The position numbers were made by a program, and so were the translations under genes. The notes under the pieces were generated by a model. It saw only the letters and a program-made list of their open reading frames with translations, was not told the origin of the DNA and searched no databases. Below are positions 1 to 7,119 of a stretch of 42,049 nt of DNA, piece after piece. The stretch covers positions 1 to 42,049 of the forward strand of contig CAXYWB010000011.1 in assembly GCA_964292695.1 (NCBI GenBank), read 5' to 3'. How positions within the stretch are numbered: the first letter of the stretch is position 1; the number at the start of each line of letters is the position of its first letter. The DNA is from UPXZ01 sp018055865 (GTDB lineage Bacteria; Bacteroidota; Bacteroidia; Bacteroidales; Paludibacteraceae).

Positions 1-537
1 GTTCAGTGACGATCCGCCGCGAATACGAATAGTGGAGCTTCCACCCGGGGTACCACCGTTTTGAGTTACTACAACTCCGGCAATTTTTCCGGAAATCATG
101 TCCTGAGCATTGGTAGTCAGTCCTTTGTTCATTTCTTCCGGTTTAATAGCGGTAAGCGAACCGGTTGCGTCATTTTTCTTGTCTGTTCCATTCCCGATTG
201 CAATTACTTCTTGCAGCAACTGGGCATCTTCTTCCATGGTAATAATAAAGCTAGATTGTCCGGCTACAGGTATTTCTTGTGTTTTATAGCCGACATAGCT
301 AATCACAAGCGTAGCGTTAGGGGCAATTTCGAGTGCAAACTGTCCGTCGAAATTTGTCATCATGCCGTTGGTTGTTCCTTTTTCAAGAACACTGGCACCG
401 ATTACAGTTTCTCCGGCTGCGTCTCTTACTACCCCCGTAACGGATTTCTTTTGTGCATTGGCACTGAAGCCAATCACAAGTGTCAGCACTACGATCAGTA
501 ATGATCGCATTTTAATGTTAAATCGTGCGTCCTTCAT
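1..537 (-). CDS. SusC/RagA-family TonB-dependent outer membrane receptor, N-terminal part (gene runs off the window)
   Basis: This is the first 179 codons of a SusC-type receptor, which imports oligosaccharides across the outer membrane with a SusD partner and TonB energy. The start at 537 gives MKDARFNIK followed by a hydrophobic signal peptide ending ANAQ; an internal Met at 510 is an alternative. Next comes a carboxypeptidase-regulatory-like beta-sandwich (about residues 28-110; VTGVVRDAAG, FDGQF, VGYKTQE), then a TonB-box/plug start (LLQEVIAIGNGTDKK) and the plug motif IRIRGGSSLN at the window edge. The plug and barrel lie outside the window. It is divergent from the LacI regulator and the amylase genes, so starch or maltodextrin is the likely substrate. 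The family call is firm; the substrate is inferred from context. Confidence 0.93.
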   Translation of the reverse strand, partial: MKDARFNIKMRSLLIVVLTLVIGFSANAQKKSVTGVVRDAAGETVIGASVLEKGTTNGMMTNFDGQFALEIAPNATLVISYVGYKTQEIPVAGQSSFIITMEEDAQLLQEVIAIGNGTDKKNDATGSLTAIKPEEMNKGLTTNAQDMISGKIAGVVVTQNGGTPGGSSTIRIRGGSSLN

Positions 538-648
538 GCAATTCTGTTTTTTTTGAGGTTGATAATAATTATGATTAATTTAATGATTTTTCAATCACAA
601 CAGGCTGAATTATATCAGCCATTTTGTGTTTTGTCTGCAATATCGAAG

Positions 649-679
649 CAAAATTAAACTTTTGGGAAATTTTAACAAC
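649..679 (-). promoter_or_regulatory. Predicted promoter of the susC-like gene
   Basis: On the minus strand TAATTTTG (649-656) matches the Bacteroidetes -7 consensus TAnnTTTG. GTTG (676-679), 19 nt upstream, is one mismatch from the -33 consensus TTTG. The implied 5' leader is about 100 nt. This is a sequence match only. Confidence 0.55.
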
Positions 680-711
680 AATATTATCTGCGAATAAGAA
701 GTTTTTACTTC

Positions 712-723
712 GCAAACGTTTGC
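712..723. promoter_or_regulatory. LacI-family operator palindrome
   Basis: GCAAACGTTTGC is a perfect 12-bp inverted repeat with the central CG typical of LacI/GalR-family operators. It lies between the predicted -33 elements of the susC-like gene (676-679) and the lacI-type gene (756-759). That fits control of both divergent units by the neighbouring regulator, including itself. The assignment is inferred. Confidence 0.65.
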
Positions 724-755
724 AAAAGCATTTGAAATCCAATTAAATGAATTAA

Positions 756-786
756 TTTTACATTTAAATATTCTATTATACATTTG
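756..786 (+). promoter_or_regulatory. Predicted promoter of the lacI-type regulator
   Basis: TACATTTG (779-786) fits TAnnTTTG exactly, with TTTT (756-759) 19 nt upstream as a near match to the -33 TTTG. Transcription would begin near 793, leaving a leader of about 65 nt. The LacI-type palindrome is 33 nt upstream of the -33 element. Confidence 0.55.
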
Positions 787-858
787 CAATATTGTAATTT
801 TCAGAGTTCTGAGTTCGGAAAATTCGGTATTAAAAACTGACCACATTCATTTTTTATC

Positions 859-1875
859 ATGGCTAAAACACAAATAACCATTATTGACATCGCCAGGGAA
901 CTCCACATCTCTCCGTCAACTGTTTCCAGGGCGTTGAGAAATCATCCGGATATTAGCCGTAAAACCGTAGAAATTGTAAAAGAGTGTGCCGAAAGACTCA
1001 GCTACAAACCAAACGAAACGGCACTCAGTTTGCGTTTAGGACGTAACAATATAATCGGGGTAATTGTTCCTGAAATAGTGCATTATTTCTTTTCTTCCAT
1101 CGTTCAGGGGATAGAAGAAGTGGCATTTGCTGAGGGATTTAACGTGTTGCTGTTCCGGTCCGAAGAGAGCTATATGAAAGAGTTGAAGATTACCGAATCG
1201 TTGATTAATGCCCGCGTGGCAGGTGTTTTGGCAAGCGTATCGAAGGAAACGGATCGTTACGAGCATTTTCAGCAAATACTCGACAACAATATTCAGCTGG
1301 TTTTTTACGACCGTATCTGCATCGGAATCATAACCGACCGCGTGGTAGTGGACGACTATTCCGGAGCGCTCACAGCCGTGGAGCATCTGATTCAAACGGG
1401 GTGTAAACGAATTGCCTTTTACAGTTCGCCGCTTCATCTGGAAATCTCGAAAAACCGAAAAAACGGGTATCTGGATGCGTTAAGAAAAAATGGCTTTCCG
1501 GTTGACGAATCGCTTATGTATGTGTGCGATACACGTGATAAAGCCATTGAGCTGACGCCTGAAGTGCTTGCCCGACCGGACCGGCCGGATTCTTTTTTTG
1601 CCATCAACGATCATACTGCTTCCGGAATTTTATATTCTGTAAAAAAAGCCGGTTTCAGTGTCCCCGATGATATTTCCATTTGCGGATTTTCGGGCGGTGA
1701 CCTGGCCATTGCCTGCGACCCTATGCTTACCACCGTGGAGCAACATGGCTATGAAGTAGGAAAAACGGCTGCAAAATTATTGATTGATAAAATCCGGGGT
1801 ACGACACACGGGCAATATACCAACCGCATTATAAAGACGAAACTGATAATGAGAGGTACTACGAAACAGAATTGA
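859..1875 (+). CDS. LacI/GalR-family transcriptional regulator of the starch/maltodextrin locus
   Basis: This 338-residue protein has the family's usual length and layout. The N-terminal helix-turn-helix (about residues 5-30; IIDIARELHISPSTVSRALRNH) and hinge helix are followed by a periplasmic-binding-like effector domain (from about residue 60, IGVIVPEIVHYFFSSIVQGIE, to CGFSGGDLAIACDPMLTTVEQ). Members bind a palindromic operator and release it on binding a sugar. The gene is divergent from the susC-like gene and upstream of the MFS and amylase genes, with a matching palindrome at 712-723. The effector is inferred to be maltose or a maltodextrin. Whether it represses or activates cannot be told from sequence. 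Confidence 0.92.
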   Translation: MAKTQITIIDIARELHISPSTVSRALRNHPDISRKTVEIVKECAERLSYKPNETALSLRLGRNNIIGVIVPEIVHYFFSSIVQGIEEVAFAEGFNVLLFRSEESYMKELKITESLINARVAGVLASVSKETDRYEHFQQILDNNIQLVFYDRICIGIITDRVVVDDYSGALTAVEHLIQTGCKRIAFYSSPLHLEISKNRKNGYLDALRKNGFPVDESLMYVCDTRDKAIELTPEVLARPDRPDSFFAINDHTASGILYSVKKAGFSVPDDISICGFSGGDLAIACDPMLTTVEQHGYEVGKTAAKLLIDKIRGTTHGQYTNRIIKTKLIMRGTTKQN

Positions 1876-1886
1876 TCTCACGGCCT

Positions 1887-1912
1887 GTCCCCAAAATCTC
1901 CGGAAGGGGGAC
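1887..1912. repeat. GC-rich mini-repeat with hairpin
   Basis: GTCCCC (1887-1892) and GGGGAC (1907-1912) form a 6-bp stem in an otherwise AT-rich spacer between lacI and the MFS gene. It resembles GC-rich hairpins at 10144-10162 and 37901-37934, and appears to be one member of a dispersed intergenic family. It might act as a weak terminator or mRNA end, but no T-tract follows. Confidence 0.5.
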
Positions 1913-1985
1913 TTATATCTAAACTGTGATTATTTTGATTTTTGTTATTTTTTTATGATAAAATAAATAATTCTAAAACACGTAT

Positions 1986-3416
1986 ATGAATAACGGAACA
2001 AAAAAACACCAACCGAACTCACCAAAATCCCCTTCTCAGGGCGTTGCGGGACAGGGACTGAAACAGAAACCAACATTATCACTCCCTCAAATCCTCTCCA
2101 TCAGTATGGGATTTATGGGCATTCAGTTTGGCTATGCGCTGCAAAATGCCAATGCAAGTAGAATTTTATTGTCTTTCGGAGCCGATATCCAGCAACTTTC
2201 GTGGTTTTGGCTGGCAGCTCCCATTACCGGAATGATTGTTCAACCTATTATCGGGCACTATTCAGACCAAACGTGGACCCGCCTCGGACGAAGAAGACCT
2301 TACTTTCTGGTGGGAGCTCTGCTTACAGCTATTGCACTGATATTAATGCCTAATGCCGGAGTGTTTGCGTCTGTGCTGCCTGCCATGTTTATCGGTGCAG
2401 GTTTCCTGATGATAATGGATGCCTCAATCAATGTGGCTATGGAACCATTCCGCGCACTGGTGGCCGATATGCTGCCAGCCGAACAAACCACAGTAGGTTT
2501 TTCTGTTCAGACATTTCTCATTGGTATCGGTGCTGTTTTAGGTTCGTGGTTGCCTTATATTTTGGCAGAATGGTTTGGCATAGAAAAAACGGCTTTACCC
2601 GGCGAAATTCCGGATAATGTAAAATTCGCTTTCTATTTTGGGGCTGCCGTGCTGATTATTACTATTTTATGGACAGTAATTACAACTAAAGAATATTCTC
2701 CGCAAGAGCTGGCGGCTTTCAACGGGGAAAACTCTGGACTTAAAAATCTGGAAAAAGCTAAATTCTCAGATATTTTCAGGGATATTCTGAACATGCCCAA
2801 AACGATGAAACAGCTTGGGTTGGTGCAGTTTTTCACCTGGATGGCACTGTTTCTGATGTGGGTTTTCACCACTCCGGCTGTGGCTCAGCATATCTACGGC
2901 GTATCGGTAGGCGACACCTCATCGGCCAACTATCAGGATGCCGGCAACTGGGTAGGACTGATTTTTGGCATTTATAACGGTGTAGCGATGTTCTATGCAC
3001 TTTTATTGCCATTTATAGCCAAAAAAATCGGCAGAAAACTGACTCATTCCATTTCATTGCTGGCCGGAGCTTTGGGCTTGATTTCAATTTATTTTATCGA
3101 AGAACCAAACATGTTAATTCTCTCCATGTTTGGAATCGGATTTGCATGGGGAAGCATTCTGGCTATGCCTTACGCCATACTTGCACCATCGCTGCCAACT
3201 CACAAAACAGGAGTTTATATGGGAATTTTCAATTTATTCATCACTATACCACAAGTTATTATTGGGATTTTCGGCGGCACAATCATCCAAAAAGTATTCC
3301 AATCGCAAGCCGTTTACGCCATGTTAATAGCCGGTACTTTCCTTATTTGCGCAGCCATCAGCGTATTTTGGGTGGACGACAAAGTAGATGCTTCACACAA
3401 ACACATATCACATTAA
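1986..3416 (+). CDS. MFS sugar transporter, GPH/SLC45-like, probable maltose or maltodextrin permease
   Basis: This 476-residue inner-membrane protein has about 12 hydrophobic segments starting near residue 37. The cytoplasmic loop 2-3 signature DQTWTRLGRRRPYFLVGA (about residues 94-111) is typical of glycoside/sucrose-type MFS carriers that import sugar with a cation. It follows the LacI regulator and precedes a periplasmic neopullulanase-like gene, an arrangement known from Bacteroidetes maltodextrin loci, so maltose or short maltodextrins are the likely substrates. The first ~30 residues are low-complexity and partly encoded by a GC-rich stretch (2024-2056) that resembles the dispersed mini-repeats. 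The family is clear; the substrate is inferred. Confidence 0.9.
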   Translation: MNNGTKKHQPNSPKSPSQGVAGQGLKQKPTLSLPQILSISMGFMGIQFGYALQNANASRILLSFGADIQQLSWFWLAAPITGMIVQPIIGHYSDQTWTRLGRRRPYFLVGALLTAIALILMPNAGVFASVLPAMFIGAGFLMIMDASINVAMEPFRALVADMLPAEQTTVGFSVQTFLIGIGAVLGSWLPYILAEWFGIEKTALPGEIPDNVKFAFYFGAAVLIITILWTVITTKEYSPQELAAFNGENSGLKNLEKAKFSDIFRDILNMPKTMKQLGLVQFFTWMALFLMWVFTTPAVAQHIYGVSVGDTSSANYQDAGNWVGLIFGIYNGVAMFYALLLPFIAKKIGRKLTHSISLLAGALGLISIYFIEEPNMLILSMFGIGFAWGSILAMPYAILAPSLPTHKTGVYMGIFNLFITIPQVIIGIFGGTIIQKVFQSQAVYAMLIAGTFLICAAISVFWVDDKVDASHKHISH

Positions 3417-3431
3417 TATTATCATAAAATC

Positions 3432-5294
3432 ATGAGAAAAACAATATTATTCTTTTTAACCATACTTGCCGCAATCCAACTGAACGCAGCTCCACATTCC
3501 AAACTCAGAACTCAGAACTCAGAATTAAAGGTAGAGCCTTCTTTCTGGTGGACCAATATGAAAAATCCGGAGTTGCAGATTATGCTTTATGGAAAAGATA
3601 TTTCCAAATCAGAAGTTTCAATTAATTATCCTGGTGTGAGCATTTTGGAAAAAAAACTGACTGATAATCCGAATTACATTTTCTTATACATTAATATTAA
3701 TGAGAATGCGAAAGCAGGAATTTTTAATATCGAGCTGAAAAACGGGAAAAAGAAAAAAACCGTGAAGTACGAATTGAAAGAGCGAACACCTAATTCAGCT
3801 AACCGGGTAAGTTTTTCGGAAAAAGATAATGTGTACCTGATTATGCCCGACCGTTTTGCCAATGGTAACCCGCTGAATGACAGTGTGAAAGGATATCATC
3901 AGGGTGTTAACCGAAGTAATTTATCATTTCGGCAAGGCGGAGATATTGAAGGAATGATTCAAAAAATGCCGTATCTGGCCGATCTGGGCATTACCGCACT
4001 CTGGACTACCCCACTCTTCGACAACAACGACACTCAATACTCTTATCACCACTACGCAGCTACCGATTATTACAAAATTGATCCCCGATTAGGCAAAAAC
4101 GAAGATTACCTGCGACTTTCGCAGGCAGCTGCCGGACACGGAATAAAACTGATTATTGACATTGTGCCCAATCATTGCGGCGGCAACCACTGGTGGATGA
4201 AAGACCTGCCGGCCAGCGATTGGATAAATGTATGGGATACTTACACTTCTTCTAACTACCGGATGACTGCCTGGACAGATCCACATGCCAGTAAAGCAGA
4301 CCGCTACCGACTTACTAACGGGTGGTTTGCACCCAATATGCCCGACCTGAATCTGAGCAATCCTCTGCTTTTCGATTACTTAAAACAGGCGTACATTTTC
4401 TGGATTGAATACGCGCAAATTGCCGGAATCCGGGTAGATACATATCCTTACAACGATATTAATACAGCAGCTGCATTCATACAGTCATTTCGTGATGAAT
4501 ATCCGAATATGAACGTAGTGGGCGAATGCTGGGTGAAAACCCCTGCTGAAACTGCTTACTATCAATCGGGAAATAACAACAAAGACGGATTCGACAGCCG
4601 GCTGCAAAGTGTGATGGATTTCATGCTTAAAGACAAACTGCAGGAAGCATTCAATGAAACGGAAAGCTGGGATAACGGCACGGCAAAATTTTACAGTCAT
4701 TTTGCACAGGATTTTGTGTATCCAAACACGAACATGATTATGAATTTCGTTGACAATCACGATATTGACCGTTTGTCCTTAGCCGTGAAAAACGATGTGC
4801 AAAAATACGAAATGGCACTGGCTATGCTGATGACCGTACGCGGCTATCCCCAAATTTATTACGGCACGGAAATCATGCTCGAAGGCATTCCGGGTGATTA
4901 TCAGGGACACCGGTTTAACTTCCCCGGAGGATGGGCGGACGATAAACGAAACGCATTTACACCCGAAGGACGTACGGCCGAAGAAAATGAAGTATTTGAT
5001 TATCTGAAAAAACTTCTTCATTACCGAAAAAACAATGCTGTGCTTCAAAACGGTAAAATGACGCAATTTATTCCCGAAAATGGCATGTATGTATTTTTCC
5101 GTCACAACGACGAAAAAACAGTGATGGTGATATGCAATAATAACGCTGGGGAAAGCGTTTTATATACAAACCGTTTTGCCGAAATTATGCAGGGTTTCGT
5201 TTCGGGCACTGATATTATTTCGGGCAAAACAGTTGATACGTTGAATCCGGTTTCTATTCCCGGGAAAACTGTCAGGATACTGGAATTAAACTAA
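3432..5294 (+). CDS. Periplasmic GH13 neopullulanase/cyclomaltodextrinase-like enzyme (SusA-like)
   Basis: This 620-residue enzyme should cleave alpha-1,4 bonds of maltodextrins or cyclodextrins in the periplasm. A signal peptide (MRKTILFFLTILAAIQLNA) precedes an N-terminal cyclomaltodextrinase-type beta domain (about 30-120). The GH13 barrel starts at VYLIMPDRFANG. All three catalytic acids are visible: nucleophile D336 (GIRVDTYPYND), acid/base E365 (VVGECWVKTP) and D444 (FVDNHDID). A C-terminal beta domain closes the protein. The start is 15 nt after the MFS stop, so the two genes are probably cotranscribed. A 7-bp tandem repeat (3504-3524) encodes the stretch just after the signal peptide. 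Confidence 0.94.
   Translation: MRKTILFFLTILAAIQLNAAPHSKLRTQNSELKVEPSFWWTNMKNPELQIMLYGKDISKSEVSINYPGVSILEKKLTDNPNYIFLYININENAKAGIFNIELKNGKKKKTVKYELKERTPNSANRVSFSEKDNVYLIMPDRFANGNPLNDSVKGYHQGVNRSNLSFRQGGDIEGMIQKMPYLADLGITALWTTPLFDNNDTQYSYHHYAATDYYKIDPRLGKNEDYLRLSQAAAGHGIKLIIDIVPNHCGGNHWWMKDLPASDWINVWDTYTSSNYRMTAWTDPHASKADRYRLTNGWFAPNMPDLNLSNPLLFDYLKQAYIFWIEYAQIAGIRVDTYPYNDINTAAAFIQSFRDEYPNMNVVGECWVKTPAETAYYQSGNNNKDGFDSRLQSVMDFMLKDKLQEAFNETESWDNGTAKFYSHFAQDFVYPNTNMIMNFVDNHDIDRLSLAVKNDVQKYEMALAMLMTVRGYPQIYYGTEIMLEGIPGDYQGHRFNFPGGWADDKRNAFTPEGRTAEENEVFDYLKKLLHYRKNNAVLQNGKMTQFIPENGMYVFFRHNDEKTVMVICNNNAGESVLYTNRFAEIMQGFVSGTDIISGKTVDTLNPVSIPGKTVRILELN
3504..3524. repeat. Three tandem 7-bp CTCAGAA units inside the SusA-like gene
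   Basis: CTCAGAA occurs three times head to tail, encoding part of the linker between the signal peptide and the N-terminal domain. The unit is not a multiple of three, so gain or loss of one copy would shift the frame. A related inverted sequence (TTCTGAGTTC) lies at 808-817 upstream of lacI. Confidence 0.7.
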
Positions 5295-5309
5295 AACCCG
5301 CAATAAAAA

Positions 5310-7019
5310 ATGCCAACTCCAAAAATCACATTCAAAAATTTCGGCGAAAAACTGCAGCAGGCTTTGATGCGATTTCCGCTTACGGTAACAGCTGTTCTTG
5401 CCTTTGCTATTCTTATGATAATCAATATCTACACTCATTTCAAAAATGTGGTGGATGAACGTTTTTTTTGGTTTTTGGGTCTCACCGTTTTTTTTTCGCT
5501 GGCATTTTATCTTTTTGCAGAAAACAGGTTAAGCTGCCTGCTGAAAAATCTGCTGAATATCCTTCTGGCTGGATTGCTGGCGTGGTTTTCGCTCACACTC
5601 GATAAACCGGTGGTAGAAGCGGAAATTATCCGGATATTAGTCCTTTGCGTGAGTTTCGGAGCGGCGGTGTTTTTTGCTCCGTTCATTATCGGCCGCCGTC
5701 CGCTGGCATTCTGGGATTATGTGATGAACGTCATTTATCAGCTAATTATAGCCGGAGTTTTTGCCGGTGTTTTGAAGGGCGGCTTGAGCCTGGCGCTGCT
5801 TTCGCTCGATGAACTTTTCGGCATGAATATTCCGGAAACTGCTTATAACTACCTTTCTGTGTTGTGTTTTATAGTGTTCTTTCCGCTATATTTTTTATCT
5901 TTCTTACCGCGGATTGACAAAAATGAAGAAGAAAAACCGGTTGATTTTCCAAAAATTTACAAAATACTGGGGTTGTATATATTATTGCCTATTTTAAGCA
6001 TTTACATCCTGATTCTGTATGTTTATCTGGCTAAAATAATAGTGACCTGGGAACTGCCAAACGGCTGGGTTTCGTGGCTGGTTTCCATACTGGGCATTGT
6101 CGGTTACCTGACTATCAGCTTATTGCACCCAATATATCTGAAAGGTGAGAATAAACCGGCAAAACTTTTTATCCGCTATTTTCCCGTAATTCTTTTACCA
6201 TTGTTGATCTTGATGTTTGTGGGCATTATGCGAAGGTTTTCGGACTACGGCATAACCATCAACCGTCTGTTCATTCTTTTGCTCAATCTCTGGCTTTTCG
6301 GCATCAGTATTTATTTATTTATCTCGCGTACAAAGCACGTCAAATGGATTTACATCACGTTTGCAGCGGTTGCTTTTCTTTCTTCGGTGGGACCGTGGAG
6401 TGTGTTCAGCATTACCAGGCACACCTTGAAAAGTGAACTATCGCAACTGCTCACCGAAGCCAACTGGACAAATTCCAAAGACAATATTATCACTCCGCTG
6501 AACAAGGAAAAGCAGAAACGACTGGCCGATGTGGCTAATTATTTACAAACAAATTACGGTGCAAATCTTATCCGCCCCATGTTCAGCTCGCTGGGCGAAA
6601 AAGCGGAAGTGAGTAATCTTATCAAAGCGCTGGGAATCAAAGACGAACAACAGCTGAAAGACAACTACTTTTTCGTAAATGCTTCGGAGTCGAGTTTTGA
6701 AATCAATGTGGCTGACTACCGTAAAGCCATTCAATTACGAAAACGGCAGGATGAGGATTTGATTTATAAATCGGATAGTTTGAAAATCTCGGTTGATAAC
6801 GGTCAGTTGAAAATGCTTCAAAACACGATCGAAACGATAATTTCCCTTGAACCAATCATTGAAAAAGCTGCATCAGACAAAAAAGAATCGATCGATCTAC
6901 AGAATCTGATTCTTGAAAATTCGGAATACAAACTGATTATTTTCAATCTGGACGGACAGCGGAAAATTGATAACTCAATCACAATTAGTTACCTGAATGG
7001 ATTGCTATTGTTGAAATAA
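5310..7019 (+). CDS. DUF4153-type multi-spanning membrane protein
   Basis: This 569-residue protein begins with a long hydrophobic half: about ten to twelve membrane segments between residues 20 and 370, including FPLTVTAVLAFAILMIINIYTHF and a FSITRHTLKSELSQLL end. A soluble C-terminal part of about 190 residues follows. The pattern of paired short helices and the tract FFAPFIIGRRPLAFWDYVMNVIYQ fit the DUF4153 family, whose function is unknown. It lies 15 nt after the SusA-like gene and 100 nt before a second amylase, so it is probably transcribed with them. That context hints at an envelope role, but no known function ties it to starch use. Confidence 0.75.
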   Translation: MPTPKITFKNFGEKLQQALMRFPLTVTAVLAFAILMIINIYTHFKNVVDERFFWFLGLTVFFSLAFYLFAENRLSCLLKNLLNILLAGLLAWFSLTLDKPVVEAEIIRILVLCVSFGAAVFFAPFIIGRRPLAFWDYVMNVIYQLIIAGVFAGVLKGGLSLALLSLDELFGMNIPETAYNYLSVLCFIVFFPLYFLSFLPRIDKNEEEKPVDFPKIYKILGLYILLPILSIYILILYVYLAKIIVTWELPNGWVSWLVSILGIVGYLTISLLHPIYLKGENKPAKLFIRYFPVILLPLLILMFVGIMRRFSDYGITINRLFILLLNLWLFGISIYLFISRTKHVKWIYITFAAVAFLSSVGPWSVFSITRHTLKSELSQLLTEANWTNSKDNIITPLNKEKQKRLADVANYLQTNYGANLIRPMFSSLGEKAEVSNLIKALGIKDEQQLKDNYFFVNASESSFEINVADYRKAIQLRKRQDEDLIYKSDSLKISVDNGQLKMLQNTIETIISLEPIIEKAASDKKESIDLQNLILENSEYKLIIFNLDGQRKIDNSITISYLNGLLLLK

Positions 7020-7119
7020 ATAAAAGTTCAGATTTCAGGAATTGGAGAGAAAATCACTGATATTTTGAAACAAACTGTAAACTTTTAATCTGAAAACCGG
7101 AACATAAAAACCAACACAT

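Noticed and set aside
61..501. Rightward 146-codon frame at the window start
   Set aside because: It is opposite the clear SusC-type N-terminus with signal peptide and plug motifs.
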